Shown piece by piece: positions 1 through 9,900 of a stretch of DNA of 55,991 bases. Position numbers and translations under genes: made by a program. Location of the stretch: NCBI RefSeq assembly GCF_010119545.1, contig NZ_JAAEAA010000025.1:1-55991 (forward strand), in the 5' to 3' direction. Every line of letters begins with the position of its first letter. Position 1 is the stretch's first letter. Origin of the DNA: Pontibacter fetidus. Lineage in GTDB: Bacteria > Bacteroidota > Bacteroidia > Cytophagales > Hymenobacteraceae. The notes beneath the pieces were generated by a model, which worked only from the letters and a program-made list of their open reading frames with translations, was not told the origin of the DNA and did not search any database.

Positions 1-63
1 TTTTCCTGCTATGAATTCTTTAGCAGTTTCTAAAGCTAATCTCAGATTTGTTTTGTCAACCAT
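1..63 (-). CDS. partial CDS running off the left edge, unknown function
   Basis: Reading the minus strand from an ATG at 63, 21 codons stay open to the window edge (protein begins MVDKTNLRLALETAKEFIAG). An AG-rich stretch lies about 20 bases upstream on that strand, which may serve in initiation. The peptide looks like an amphipathic N-terminal helix. It is too short to assign to a family, and only its openness and sensible composition support it. Confidence 0.35.
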   Translation of the reverse strand, partial: MVDKTNLRLALETAKEFIAGK

Positions 64-449
64 AAATTTTTATTCCATTCTTTTCCTCACCTTGAACGGA
101 AATTCTAAATTACTAATGCACCACAACTATTGTATAAACGAATGTCTATTACGTTTATCTGCACTATATGCGAAGGTGGTTATGTCTCTAAAAGTGTCAG
201 ATTTTAAAGATTAGAAGGCCATTTAGCCTTTTCTTCCCTTATATTTTGCTTATTCAATATAAGAAAATAAATCAGCTTTACCAGCTCCTCTCCTACTCTT
301 CTCACCCAGTGTACTAAAAAAACAGAAAACTCAAGCGTTGGTAGTGGCAAAGTGTTTAGATTGGTTGCAGATTTTTATCTTTCAAAACAATCACTACTAC
401 TAAAGCCAGCATCGTTCATCATACAAGCAACTATTACCACTTCATTTCA
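64..449. other. gene-free stretch, 386 bases
   Basis: No convincing coding region is seen. The short plus-strand reading frame from 11 lacks coding character and overlaps the better minus-strand start at 63. A weak hairpin (AAGGC at 215-219 with GCCTT at 226-230, followed by TTCTT) could be a poor terminator on the plus strand. Confidence 0.4.
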
Positions 450-659
450 ATGCGATTTTCCTTAGCTACTGCTAGCCGTATGTATCCGGATAATACGGAT
501 ATATCCGTGTATACACGGATAAACACGGGTATAGTGATTAATACCGCACTTTGGTCAAAAGCAGGCTTGAAGTCTGGAGACTTTGTTGATGCACTTTACT
601 TGATCTTAACCCCAAAAGCAGTACAATTTCCTTTTAAGGAAAACAAAATGATCCTGTAG
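450..659 (+). CDS. small ORF, possibly SymE/AbrB-like; may be non-coding
   Basis: A 69-residue frame. Its second half (INTALWSKAGLKSGDFVDAL) resembles the WLxxAGFxxGDxV core of SymE-type, AbrB-fold small proteins, and the preceding SRMYPDNTDI is reminiscent of their N-terminal strand. Against this, residues 11-27 or so are encoded by a dense cluster of DNA palindromes at 483-521, so the frame may be an accident of a binding site. No clear ribosome-binding site is seen. Family assignment is from memory of the motif only. Confidence 0.3.
   Translation: MRFSLATASRMYPDNTDISVYTRINTGIVINTALWSKAGLKSGDFVDALYLILTPKAVQFPFKENKMIL
483..521. repeat. cluster of TATCCG/CGGATA palindromes
   Basis: Three nested or adjacent perfect palindromes occur in 39 bases: TATCCGGATA (483-492), ACGGATATATCCGT (495-508) and TATCCGTGTATACACGGATA (502-521). 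A degraded half-site, CACGGGTATA, follows at 524-533. The half-site TATCCG thus occurs in alternating orientation. This is typical of a protein-binding site such as an operator or recombinase subsite. It lies about 180 bases from the 3' end of the resolvase gene rather than at its promoter. Confidence 0.6.
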
Positions 660-699
660 CCTTATTAGGTGCTCAATAGACAGACTACATAGTGTTAAG

Positions 700-1275
700 T
701 TAAACTACAACAGGAGCTACTTGGGAAAGATAGCGGTAGCAGGTTGCCCTGGAGATATGCAGGATTTTAGCGATCTCTTCTACTGTCTTAGTTCCAGAAT
801 CAAATAGAATACGCGCCGACTTGGCTTTCTCTAATGCAGCTTTTGATAAGCCTTGTGGTCTTCCCCCTTTTCGGCCACGGGCCTTAGCAGCATCAAGTCC
901 GGCTTTGGTTCGCTCGCGAATGATCTCCCGCTCAAACTCTGCCAGCGATGCAAAGATGTTGAAGGTAAAGCGGCCGGTAGCGGTGGCCGTGTTGATGCCA
1001 TCCTGCAAACTGACAAAGTCTACTCCCCTTTGCTTAAACTCTGCTACCAGGTCAATCAAATCCCGAAGCGAGCGGCCTAACCTATCCAGCTTCCAAACTA
1101 CCACCGTATCACCAGCTCTAAGCTGGGTTATTATCTTCTCAAGCTCGGGGCGTTCTTTACTTTTCCCTGATTTCTTTTCTTTGTAGATATGATCGCAGCC
1201 GTAGTGGGAAAGGGCATCAAGCTGCAATTCTAATTTCTGGTCCTGGGTCGAGACCCGGGCGTAGCCTATCTTCAT
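700..1275 (-). CDS. serine recombinase, resolvase/invertase family
   Basis: A 191-residue small serine recombinase that would cut and rejoin DNA through a 5'-phosphoserine intermediate. The N-terminal catalytic domain has YARVST with nucleophile Ser9, Arg7, Arg42 and the KLDRLGRS motif (Asp64, Arg65, Arg68). The central GRFTFNIFASLAEFEREIIRERT helix region links to the DNA-binding part, and the C-terminus is a Hin-like helix-turn-helix ending ISRATCYRYL. Length is normal for Tn3-type resolvases and DNA invertases. On a plasmid its likely role is resolving multimers or cointegrates. No partner transposase lies beside it. Candidate binding sites lie just upstream at 1281-1393, so autoregulation is plausible. 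Confidence 0.93.
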   Translation of the reverse strand: MKIGYARVSTQDQKLELQLDALSHYGCDHIYKEKKSGKSKERPELEKIITQLRAGDTVVVWKLDRLGRSLRDLIDLVAEFKQRGVDFVSLQDGINTATATGRFTFNIFASLAEFEREIIRERTKAGLDAAKARGRKGGRPQGLSKAALEKAKSARILFDSGTKTVEEIAKILHISRATCYRYLSQVAPVVV

Positions 1276-1280
1276 GTTTT

Positions 1281-1393
1281 GTCTCAGTAACTCGTCTCAA
1301 ATATAAAGAAAAACATTTGATTTGTGAGACGGCAATTTGAGAAAGAATTTAAAAGGATAAGAAGTTAATGGTGCCATAGTCATTTAGTCTCAT
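1281..1393. promoter_or_regulatory. possible res site / operator of the resolvase
   Basis: Repeated GTCTCA motifs cluster directly upstream of the resolvase start: GTCTCA at 1281-1286, CGTCTCA at 1293-1299, the inverted TGAGACG at 1325-1331 and GTCTCAT at 1387-1393. The 1293/1325 pair is a perfect 7-base inverted repeat with a 25-base spacer. Small serine recombinases bind inverted subsites next to their own gene, so this is the natural candidate for res. It is inferred from position and repetition only. Confidence 0.4.
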
Positions 1394-1484
1394 ATAACGG
1401 AGGTTTGATGAGATAACAATATTCAGGGCTAGACAAACTTATGTGCTTATAAAATACTTTTTATCTCGTTATAATCTCTGCATT

Positions 1485-2012
1485 CTATATTTCTGGGTTA
1501 GTTTGTCTTCTATCCATCCAATAAAATAACATTACAATCACAGGAACTAAATTTATTCCTAATTGAAAATCATGTGGAATACCATAAAAGAAACTAACAT
1601 AACTTCCTGGCTCAATATCAAATAATTTACTAGGGAATTTATTGATATTAAAACTTACCAGTGTTTGGCTTCTATATGAAAAATTATTGATTGTTATTAT
1701 CGGAACCTGCATAACCAAGGTTGATAGCAAAATTGGAAGTGCTATCTTAGGTGTTTTAGTATAAAGTAAGCCTCCAATTGATTGTGCTATAAAAAACATA
1801 AGTATTAACACATATACTGTAGAATAAGACTCTAATAATGTTTGATTATAAATCGTAATTATAATACCTAGTATTCCTCCCACAAAAAAGAGTAGTGAGG
1901 CAAAGCCAGCAAAACTTCTCTTCTCAGGAACCTTGCGAGTCAATAGCTTATACAGCCACTTAAGACACAGGACTAAAAGAATTATAAAAAAACCATTTAA
2001 TATATCTCCCAT
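1485..2012 (-). CDS. small integral membrane protein, unknown function
   Basis: 175 residues with about five hydrophobic segments: residues 6-20, 34-55, 66-82, 90-106 and the C-terminal 150-166, the last followed by the charged tail WMDRRQTNPEI. There is no signal peptide and no motif I recognise. It ends about 210 bases from the resolvase start and points the same way. Its start at 2012 is the first ATG of the frame. Confidence 0.6.
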   Translation of the reverse strand: MGDILNGFFIILLVLCLKWLYKLLTRKVPEKRSFAGFASLLFFVGGILGIIITIYNQTLLESYSTVYVLILMFFIAQSIGGLLYTKTPKIALPILLSTLVMQVPIITINNFSYRSQTLVSFNINKFPSKLFDIEPGSYVSFFYGIPHDFQLGINLVPVIVMLFYWMDRRQTNPEI

Positions 2013-2086
2013 TATGTTTTATATAGTTAAGCTTACTGATAGATGAGATGCTTGTACATACTTTAAATTTTATCCAAACTACTTCA

Positions 2087-2128
2087 AATCTAAATAAAGG
2101 TGGTTGAGTTATCACCTTTATTTAGATT
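2087..2128 (-). terminator. strong hairpin downstream of the minus-strand RHS locus
   Basis: Perfect 16-bp stem (AATCTAAATAAAGGTG at 2087-2102 with its complement at 2113-2128) and a 10-base loop, lying after the stop of the 2211-3416 gene on the minus strand. A second 9-bp stem with a 3-base loop is at 2170-2190. Neither has a long T run, so this may be a terminator or an mRNA-stabilising 3' structure. Confidence 0.5.
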
Positions 2129-2210
2129 AGAATCGATACTATTTATTAACTAAAGAGTAACGATTAACCACCTACAAAGCTTTTGTAGGTTCTATACAAT
2201 TTTAACCTTA

Positions 2211-3416
2211 TTATTTAGCTTTAAGGTTCACAGCCAATTGGTTAGCCATAACAAAAAAACCAATACTAGCCTGAAAGGGGTGTAAATAAGGAGTTTTATT
2301 ATGCTGGTGAAGCAGGTTGTATTGAGCTAATGCATAGCCGCTTACAGATTTATAAAATGTATATGTTTTGCCTAATCCTAATGAAAATCCTTTTACCCAC
2401 TTATTCTGAGATGATTCCAAATTGTTCAATGGAGTAGATCGGGGAACTACATTATAGAGATTTTCAAACTGTATTCTGCCAAAGAATCCATTCATAATCT
2501 TACTATCTAAGTAAGAGAAATGCCCCATGACTTTATCATCCGTGTTTAACCAGATCTTGTCCTTCTCATTAAAACTTATTCTGTATTGAAATCCAGTTCC
2601 TAACGAAAATATATCTGTGAGATTCCAAGCTAGATTTGGCCCTATATCCAAATGGAATTGCTCTTGATTACTGTAACGCACTAGCATATCAAGTTTAACC
2701 CGTTCTCGCCAAGGTCTATTTTTAAGTGGATTAAGGAATAAAAATCTGCCTTTTACTTCTCTTAAATCACCTATACTATCTAGTCTATTAGTATAACGCG
2801 ATAATTGTTGGCGAGCATGGTTAAGTTCGCCCTTATGATGCTCAAAAAAATCTTTAGCCCCCTCTGTTACCTGTTCTACATTTTGAATTATGGGTATGGG
2901 GTTAGGTATAAACTTAGGTAGAATATTGGGTACTGAGATAGCGCTGGGGAATAAAACTGTATTGAATTTATTAATATTTTCATTCAGAGAAAGAGTAGTG
3001 GATTGATTTATTTGATCATTTAGACGGAATTTATTAGAATCAAATAGCTGATTTTTTTTGAGTAAACTATGCTGTGCTAGCTGAAATTCAAAAACTATTC
3101 CCTCTCTAACTTGAAGTACATGATTATGGGGTAAAATAACTACCTTATGGAGACTATCAGCAGTCCTTAGACCATTATTTAGAAAACATCCTAAGGAATA
3201 TTTAAGGACTAGAGTGTCTTTAGAGTTTGATCCAAAATTGTAGTCCTTCAGAATCGTTTGAGGGTTTACTTTAAATTTCTCAATTTGCTTTTCATTTAAG
3301 ACTTCTTGTATTTGAGAAAAAGAAGGAATTGGCAAAAAAATTAAAGAAATGAATAAATAGATTTTACCTATTGATACAGGAAATCGCAGGAAGTTCTCTA
3401 AATAAAGCTTACTCAT
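2211..3416 (-). CDS. secreted/outer-membrane protein with beta-rich C-terminus, unknown
   Basis: 401 residues. A hydrophobic segment near residues 17-33 ends in PSFSQ, a likely signal peptidase site for export through the Sec pathway. The last 160 residues or so are alternating aromatic/polar strands (for example LVRYSNQEQFHLDIGPNLAW), as in small outer-membrane beta-barrels. The middle (residues 185-215) is a short helical charged segment. It is the minus-strand gene following the RHS pair at 3916-13597, with the convergent 3469 gene between them. An accessory or surface role with that locus is an inference, and I cannot name a family. Confidence 0.6.
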   Translation of the reverse strand: MSKLYLENFLRFPVSIGKIYLFISLIFLPIPSFSQIQEVLNEKQIEKFKVNPQTILKDYNFGSNSKDTLVLKYSLGCFLNNGLRTADSLHKVVILPHNHVLQVREGIVFEFQLAQHSLLKKNQLFDSNKFRLNDQINQSTTLSLNENINKFNTVLFPSAISVPNILPKFIPNPIPIIQNVEQVTEGAKDFFEHHKGELNHARQQLSRYTNRLDSIGDLREVKGRFLFLNPLKNRPWRERVKLDMLVRYSNQEQFHLDIGPNLAWNLTDIFSLGTGFQYRISFNEKDKIWLNTDDKVMGHFSYLDSKIMNGFFGRIQFENLYNVVPRSTPLNNLESSQNKWVKGFSLGLGKTYTFYKSVSGYALAQYNLLHQHNKTPYLHPFQASIGFFVMANQLAVNLKAK

Positions 3417-3468
3417 AATCAGTTGAAAAAATTTTTACCTTTACCATAGCTAAATATCAAAAAATCAA

Positions 3469-3909
3469 ATGAAGAAATTGTTTTTTGCTCTTGTTATTCC
3501 TGTGTTTTTAAGCTCATGTAATGTTCCTCGAATTGAGTTGTCTGACAGGGAAAAAGAACTCGAACATCGATTGAAGGTTGCTTATAAGTGCGATTTGGAG
3601 TTAAGACATGATTATGACGCCGTATCAGAAAATAAAAGTAATGGCCAGTTTTGGGTTTCAATTAATAATTCAACCCCAGATATATGCAAATTGGATAGTA
3701 CATCAATTAAAGATTTAGCTGTTGCCTTAACTGATTCCATTTTACCCGTACTTACCCATAGAGAAAATTATGAATTAATTAATTTCCATTTTAGCACTAA
3801 TATTGCTATTGATGAAAGGATGGATAAACAAGTATGTAATAAGGGCATACTTGTTTATCTGAATCCTGGTAAGACGACTAAGTTTGAATTTTATTATGAG
3901 AATTTTTAA
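3469..3909 (+). CDS. small lipoprotein, candidate immunity protein for the adjacent RHS toxin
   Basis: 146 residues beginning with a lipoprotein signal: hydrophobic stretch followed by the lipobox LSSC, with Cys17 as the predicted lipidated residue, so it would be anchored in an envelope membrane. The remainder has no motif I recognise. It is convergent with the RHS gene, ending 6 bases from its 3' end, exactly where toxin-immunity pairs sit, but on the opposite strand. The neighbouring toxin domain looks like a lipase, and lipase effectors are often matched by periplasmic lipoprotein immunity proteins. That role is inferred from context only. Confidence 0.6.
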   Translation: MKKLFFALVIPVFLSSCNVPRIELSDREKELEHRLKVAYKCDLELRHDYDAVSENKSNGQFWVSINNSTPDICKLDSTSIKDLAVALTDSILPVLTHRENYELINFHFSTNIAIDERMDKQVCNKGILVYLNPGKTTKFEFYYENF

Positions 3910-3915
3910 ACCTCA

Positions 3916-6900
3916 CTAATCTCTATAGTATAAAACACCGCCCTCCCCTTCTACTCTTTTTACATCTGGACTATTAATGAATTGACCTAAAAGATCTACA
4001 AATGCTTTGAGTGCTGCTCTGGTAGGTGTTCTGCCATGAGCACTACCTAGCCGGTCACCCAAGTCAAGACTTTTAAAATTCTTGTAAGTCATTGAGTAGT
4101 CAACTCCTTTCAAATCATAAAATATGGGAGATACCCAATCAAAAAGATCATGAATGCGAACTGTAAGAGGTTCTTCAGGTGTTTCGAATTCATCTGCTTC
4201 ATCAGGCGAAAAATGTAATACCCATGAAACTTCAGGTGCTTTTTTATCTGTTAATCGTCGCATAATAAAATAAGCGGCCATTCCTGCAGCAAAGGCAGAA
4301 CCTTCACTATGAGAAACGAATTTAACTTTTTCCCCAGCTTTCATGTCTTTTATTATGTTTTTATAATTCCTGTGAGCGTATGTATAACCTATATTATACC
4401 TATCTGCGCCACTTAAATCCCCCCCAATTAAAGAAGATCCATCTGCGAAGAAGTTATTTTGATCATTCCCGAAGAACTCATTCACAGCTGTGACAAAACC
4501 TGGATCAAAATACCTCCAATAGTCTAGTTTTGGTTTTGTTGGCCCAATTCCTTTTTCACCGAACATTTCATGCCCAAAAAGCTCATTATAATATCCATTT
4601 ACATAGATTACTAATCTACCATCTGGATCTATGGCATTAACAGGATTATTTAGAGTATAAACATAAGGAGATGTGCTTCCATATTTTTCACTGAGAGGAT
4701 CACTTACATGCCATCTTCCAATTTGAGAGTCATACATTCTAGCTCCATAATCAATCCAATTAATACCCAAATCTGTTTGTTTTTCTTTGCCATTAAATTG
4801 AAACTTAGAGTCTGGACTCCCTAACTTTTCGATGCCTGTTAAATTAAGCCCCCAAGGATCATAATGATTTTCTTGTACAACAATATGTTCATGCGATATA
4901 GTCAAATCATCGAAATAGACATCCACATTTTCAATTCTCTCATGTGTTAGCTCAATCTTAACATATCCGGCCTCTGAGATAGGAGGCAAAGTGAGTGAAA
5001 GTTCTTCATGTGGAGAATTAAGGCTATTAGCATCCCACACTGCAGCATTACCTGACACACGTTTGGCACCAGAAGTAATAAGATTATGGTAGTCATCGTA
5101 GTAGTAATACTTCAAAAAAGCAAGCGGAGCGCTCTCCCCTGAGCTAGCAGAAGCTGATCCTAAGGAACCAACTAATGTACCGTTCGTGGTTGTAATAACA
5201 GAACCACCGGCCTCAGGTATAATTGAAAAACCACTTCCCCCAGCTATTGCCGTAATAAGTGTACTCACGTTTACTGCATCCTGATTTGATCGTAAATCCA
5301 AATATTTTACATACACTTTTGCTGATACTTTATCTCCAGGCATTACATGGAAGCTACGTCCGGGCGCTGGTTTTATTTTTTCTCCTGCATTAAGTCTTAC
5401 TACTTCAGTGTTATCTCCTGTTGCTTTGTTTGTAAGATGCGTATGGTCAAAGGAAGGATTAACAATCGCTCTTGTAGCATCTAAACCAGTAAATAAGCCA
5501 TTCTCATCCAAGTATTCAGACTCCATTGAGGCAAGAGCAACTTCGGTCTTCGGCTCCCCTACAATCATACGTGAATTACCTAAATGATCATTAATAGTAT
5601 ATTGATAAGTCCATGGTCTTTCTGGTACAGCTGGTTGGTACAATATTCGACCATCTGGTATCTGGATAAATTGTAGCTTTTGGTTTTCGTAAACCATACT
5701 TCCTACATAATCAGTGGTGTTTTGAAGAACATTATTGAGGTAGACTGTTTTCTTTAATTTAGTGCCTGTAGCTGAATAATAAAATTCAATCCAGTTGCTG
5801 CTACCGAATTTTACTTTATGCGGTAAGTTGAGATGATTGTACAGAATCTCTGTTATCCCTTTATTATCGTCTTTTGTTAAATTCCCATTCGCATCGTAAC
5901 TGTATTCATAATCACTCGCAGATCCATTAAATAGTTGGCTATTTTTATCCTCAAAATCATGTAAAGTGCCTGTCATGATCTGAATATTATTGAGATTCTT
6001 ATCATCCACTGCCACCAAATGGTTACTTACAGAAGTATTGGTTGTACCATTAATCTCTCCATAATGATAACTCAAGTTATCTAGTAAGCCATATGTCTTA
6101 TTTCCATTTATTTCAGAAATTAATCCCCTCCGTGTTAGAGTCTTGATATTACTATTTCCATCATATGATAAGTTACCAGTAGTAAATCTTTCTACTTCTT
6201 CTGTCCAGGAATTGGTATAATCTAAATCGGCTCTATAGTTTGCATCCAGTAACCTATTAAGCTTATCATAATTATACGAATAGCCTCTGAGTGTATTGTC
6301 TGTGGAGGAACGCCAGAGGGCTTCCGAAATATTCCCATTAAATTGATTTCGATTTGGGTAAAAGCTATCAAGCTTAAGATCAGAATTGTATTTAAGTTCG
6401 AGTCCGAATACATCATTATCATCATCATTTGTATTCAATGTACTCTGATCGTTTTTAATGTTGGAATTATTAATATGAGTAAGCCATCCTCGAATATTAT
6501 AACGCCTGTCTATTGATTGTAGGAAGGTAGCACCTCCGTCCATTGAATGCACATTCTTGTCCACTAATTGTCCTAATTCATTATACTCATTCCTAGCCAG
6601 TATAACTTGTGACTGCGACATAATGGTATTATAGTCTGTGCTTATGCGTTGCTTAGTTTCAAGCAAGCGCCCGCCATCATCGTAAATAAATTCTTTCTGC
6701 ACAGCAAAGTGCTCGCTACCATAACTGCTTCCTTTTATCTGTGATAATAAGGTTTCTTGTACCTTACCGGCGAAGTCAAGGCGTGTTGTTATCCGATCAA
6801 TTCCTGCTAAGTTATTATCTTCAATGGTCTGAATTGGCTGATACTTATCATTGTAGAAGTTAACTTTAGTTAACCAGATAGGGGTGTTTAACACTTTAAC

Positions 6901-9900
6901 TTTCTGCCCTGTTACTTGCCCTTTAACCGAGAGATTTACGTTATTGTATGTTTTGGCTTTACTCGGGTCATTGGTTACACCTATCTCACTTGTAAAACTT
7001 TTTCCTGCAAAAGCTGCATGATCATAATGATCGTAATAAGTATAAACCAAAGGCTCTTTTTGAGCAGCCTGCATTACATAAGGAGCCCCATTAGTGTTTT
7101 GGAACCAGTTATCTAGTTCAGCCTGTAAACCCTGTCTGTCAAGCTGTAAAGTTGGTCGATAAATACCAGTTTCCACAGGTCGGTTGATTGCATCGTAAAT
7201 TGTATAACCCCATTCATGTTGCTGCCGTTGGCGGGCATCCTGTGTGAACGCAAGTCGGTCATAGTTATCATAAATAAAGTGCATCCAACCATTTCCAGGA
7301 ACATGCTTTTCTATCAAGCGTTTCCGGGCATCGTATAAATAACTAAAGCACCAATTGGCAACAAAGCTTGAAGTAATGTTAATTGTTATATTCCCCTCCC
7401 CATTAAGAGGAGGTAAATGATTGCGGTACCCTTCTGGCTGAATTACCAATCGAAGATTATCAAAGTCATCATACACATAATAGGTCAAGAGAAAGTCACT
7501 TTCCCCAGTTGTGTTTGTCCCCTCTCCGCTTACCTGAACTTTTTTTAAGACCAGCCTTTCATCAAAGTCTTTATATTCGATCGCAACGGCATCGGCTTCG
7601 TCTCTAGTTTCGGTTACATACAGGGTATTGGGTGCGTAAAAGCCTTTGCTCTCAATGTTTTTAGAATTAAAATCAAAATCCCATACTCTCACCTCTCCTG
7701 CCAGATTTGTACGGTAAAGTGTTTTAATACTATGGTCAATGCTTTGAGAAGTCACCGTTTCAATGGGCTGCCAAGCTATACCTGGCGCCCCCTGTTTTAC
7801 CACATGGTTTAAAGGAGACGCATTAAAAATAGTTTGGGCAAAGGGTGCTTCATCCTGGGAGTGTTTCCCTGCAATAGCTTTTGTAGCCTGGTAGAAGGTA
7901 TACTGATCACTTTTGATATAACTGTTATCTTTTACTATAGCGTTTGATTTAAAGAAACCATTGCCATCGTTAGCTGCATAAGGTAAATATGATTTTTCTT
8001 TTCGTCCATAAACATCATAAGCAAACGGCTGCACGAGATCTTTCCCTAAAGGGCTACCTTGTGTAATTATCGTTTGCACTTCCCTACCAAGTCCATCAAG
8101 ATATGTAACATTCTGCTCCCGCTTATCTGCCCCTAATTGTTCTAAAGACTCAACTGTCTTCTTACCTTCTTCTAAGATAATATTGCTAACAATGTAGTTG
8201 TAGTTATTCGGAGATACTGTGATAGAAGCTTGGCTATAACATGCACCATTCCAAAAGGTCGCTGTATAAGTTGTCGGAACTACGGGATTGACAATGACAG
8301 TAGTATTGGCTCCATGACTTGCTTCAAACTCCTCGTCTAAATTGAGATCTGGAGAGCGGGTCCATGAGCAAGAAAGTGGTACTTGATTTTGATCGGTGAC
8401 CTTCAGAATGGTAGATAACGTTACTCCTTTTCCTTGCTCAGCTGTGATAGTTAAAGCGGGTTTAGTCAGAACGTCAAGAGCTAATTCTTTTACTTCACTC
8501 CACCCACACATTGTATTATATGCCTGAGTCCTGATGATCCATTTGCCAGGTGTAGTTAAATTCAGTGTAAAAGAGCTGCCAGGGGTTATATCATTATAGA
8601 TATTCCATGTTACTCCACCATTATTTGATACCCAAAAATGGGGTGTTCCATCGTATCCACTAACCAGAATGGTGGTTGAGACATTTTCTCCAGCGCAAAA
8701 TATGGTTCCACCAGAAGAAGAAAGGGTTCCTGCTTTAGCTTCATAAGCATCTAAGAATATAATATTAGAGGAGGCAGTAAGGTTACCAGGTAAGCTGCTG
8801 GTTACCACTACTGATACTTCATCGTCAGTGTTAAAGGGCCCTAAAGAAGTGAGGGTAGCACTATTTTCACCAACGTTATTACCGTTAAGTTTCCATTGGT
8901 AGGAAGGGGAAGCACCTGCATTTGTTGCTGTTGCTGTAAATGTAACACTACTATTCTTACAAACTATATCCCCTACTGCATTAGATACAATTGATACAGT
9001 AGGTGGCTGGGCTATCGCCTGTATTTGAGTAGTGATGCTACCTGCATTGCTACCAGAACCTTCTGAAACTACGTAATACGTCCCAGGCTGAAGGTAGGTG
9101 CTGAGAGAGGCGCGGCTGGTAGTACATACTGGCCCATTCCCTCCATTTGATTGCAGTAAATTCCCATTACTATCTAATAGATGTAAGTAAGTAGCAATGC
9201 TGGATGCACAATGGGATATTTGAATATCATTGGCTTCTGAAAGAGTAAATTTATAATAAATATCATCACTTGGCTGGCCGTAATTTTGACAAAAATAATT
9301 ACTTGATATGTTGCTTTGCGTGTTAGAGTAAGGAACTCCACCTAACGAGATGGTTCCAGCGTTGATCGCATTTTCTTTGGTTGATCCGGCACGAGCGGGT
9401 ACACTTATCTGTGTCGTGATACTGCCGTTTTCCCCATATGCGCCCTCTGTTACAACATAATACACACCTGCTGCCAATGTTTTCCGAATGGATGCTTTTC
9501 CTGAACAAATAGGGCCAGTACCATCGTTGAATTCAATTTCCTGAAAGGAATTGTTCAATAGGTATAGAAATGTGCCAGAGAGGGCTGAACCACAATGTGA
9601 GATTTCCACTTCCTGTTGTTCATACAGCGTAAATTTGTAAAAAATATCATCTCCTGTATCGCCATAATCATCTGAATAATAGTTGGCAGGAATCATATTG
9701 GCCGTATGGGTAAATGATTTGCAGGGTGTTATGACACCTGCATCTACAGGGGTCTCCGCATATCCTCCAGGGGAGACGACATCTACTGTAAGTTCAAATT
9801 CCCCATCAGAATTAATATATTTTATAACATTGATACCAGGAGTTGTCCATTGTATATTGGCATAACTTTTTGAGGTATAGGTCTTCGTACCGCCAGTTAC

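Noticed and set aside
821..1186. 121-residue plus-strand frame
   Set aside because: It is a shadow of the resolvase gene on the other strand and has no recognisable motif.
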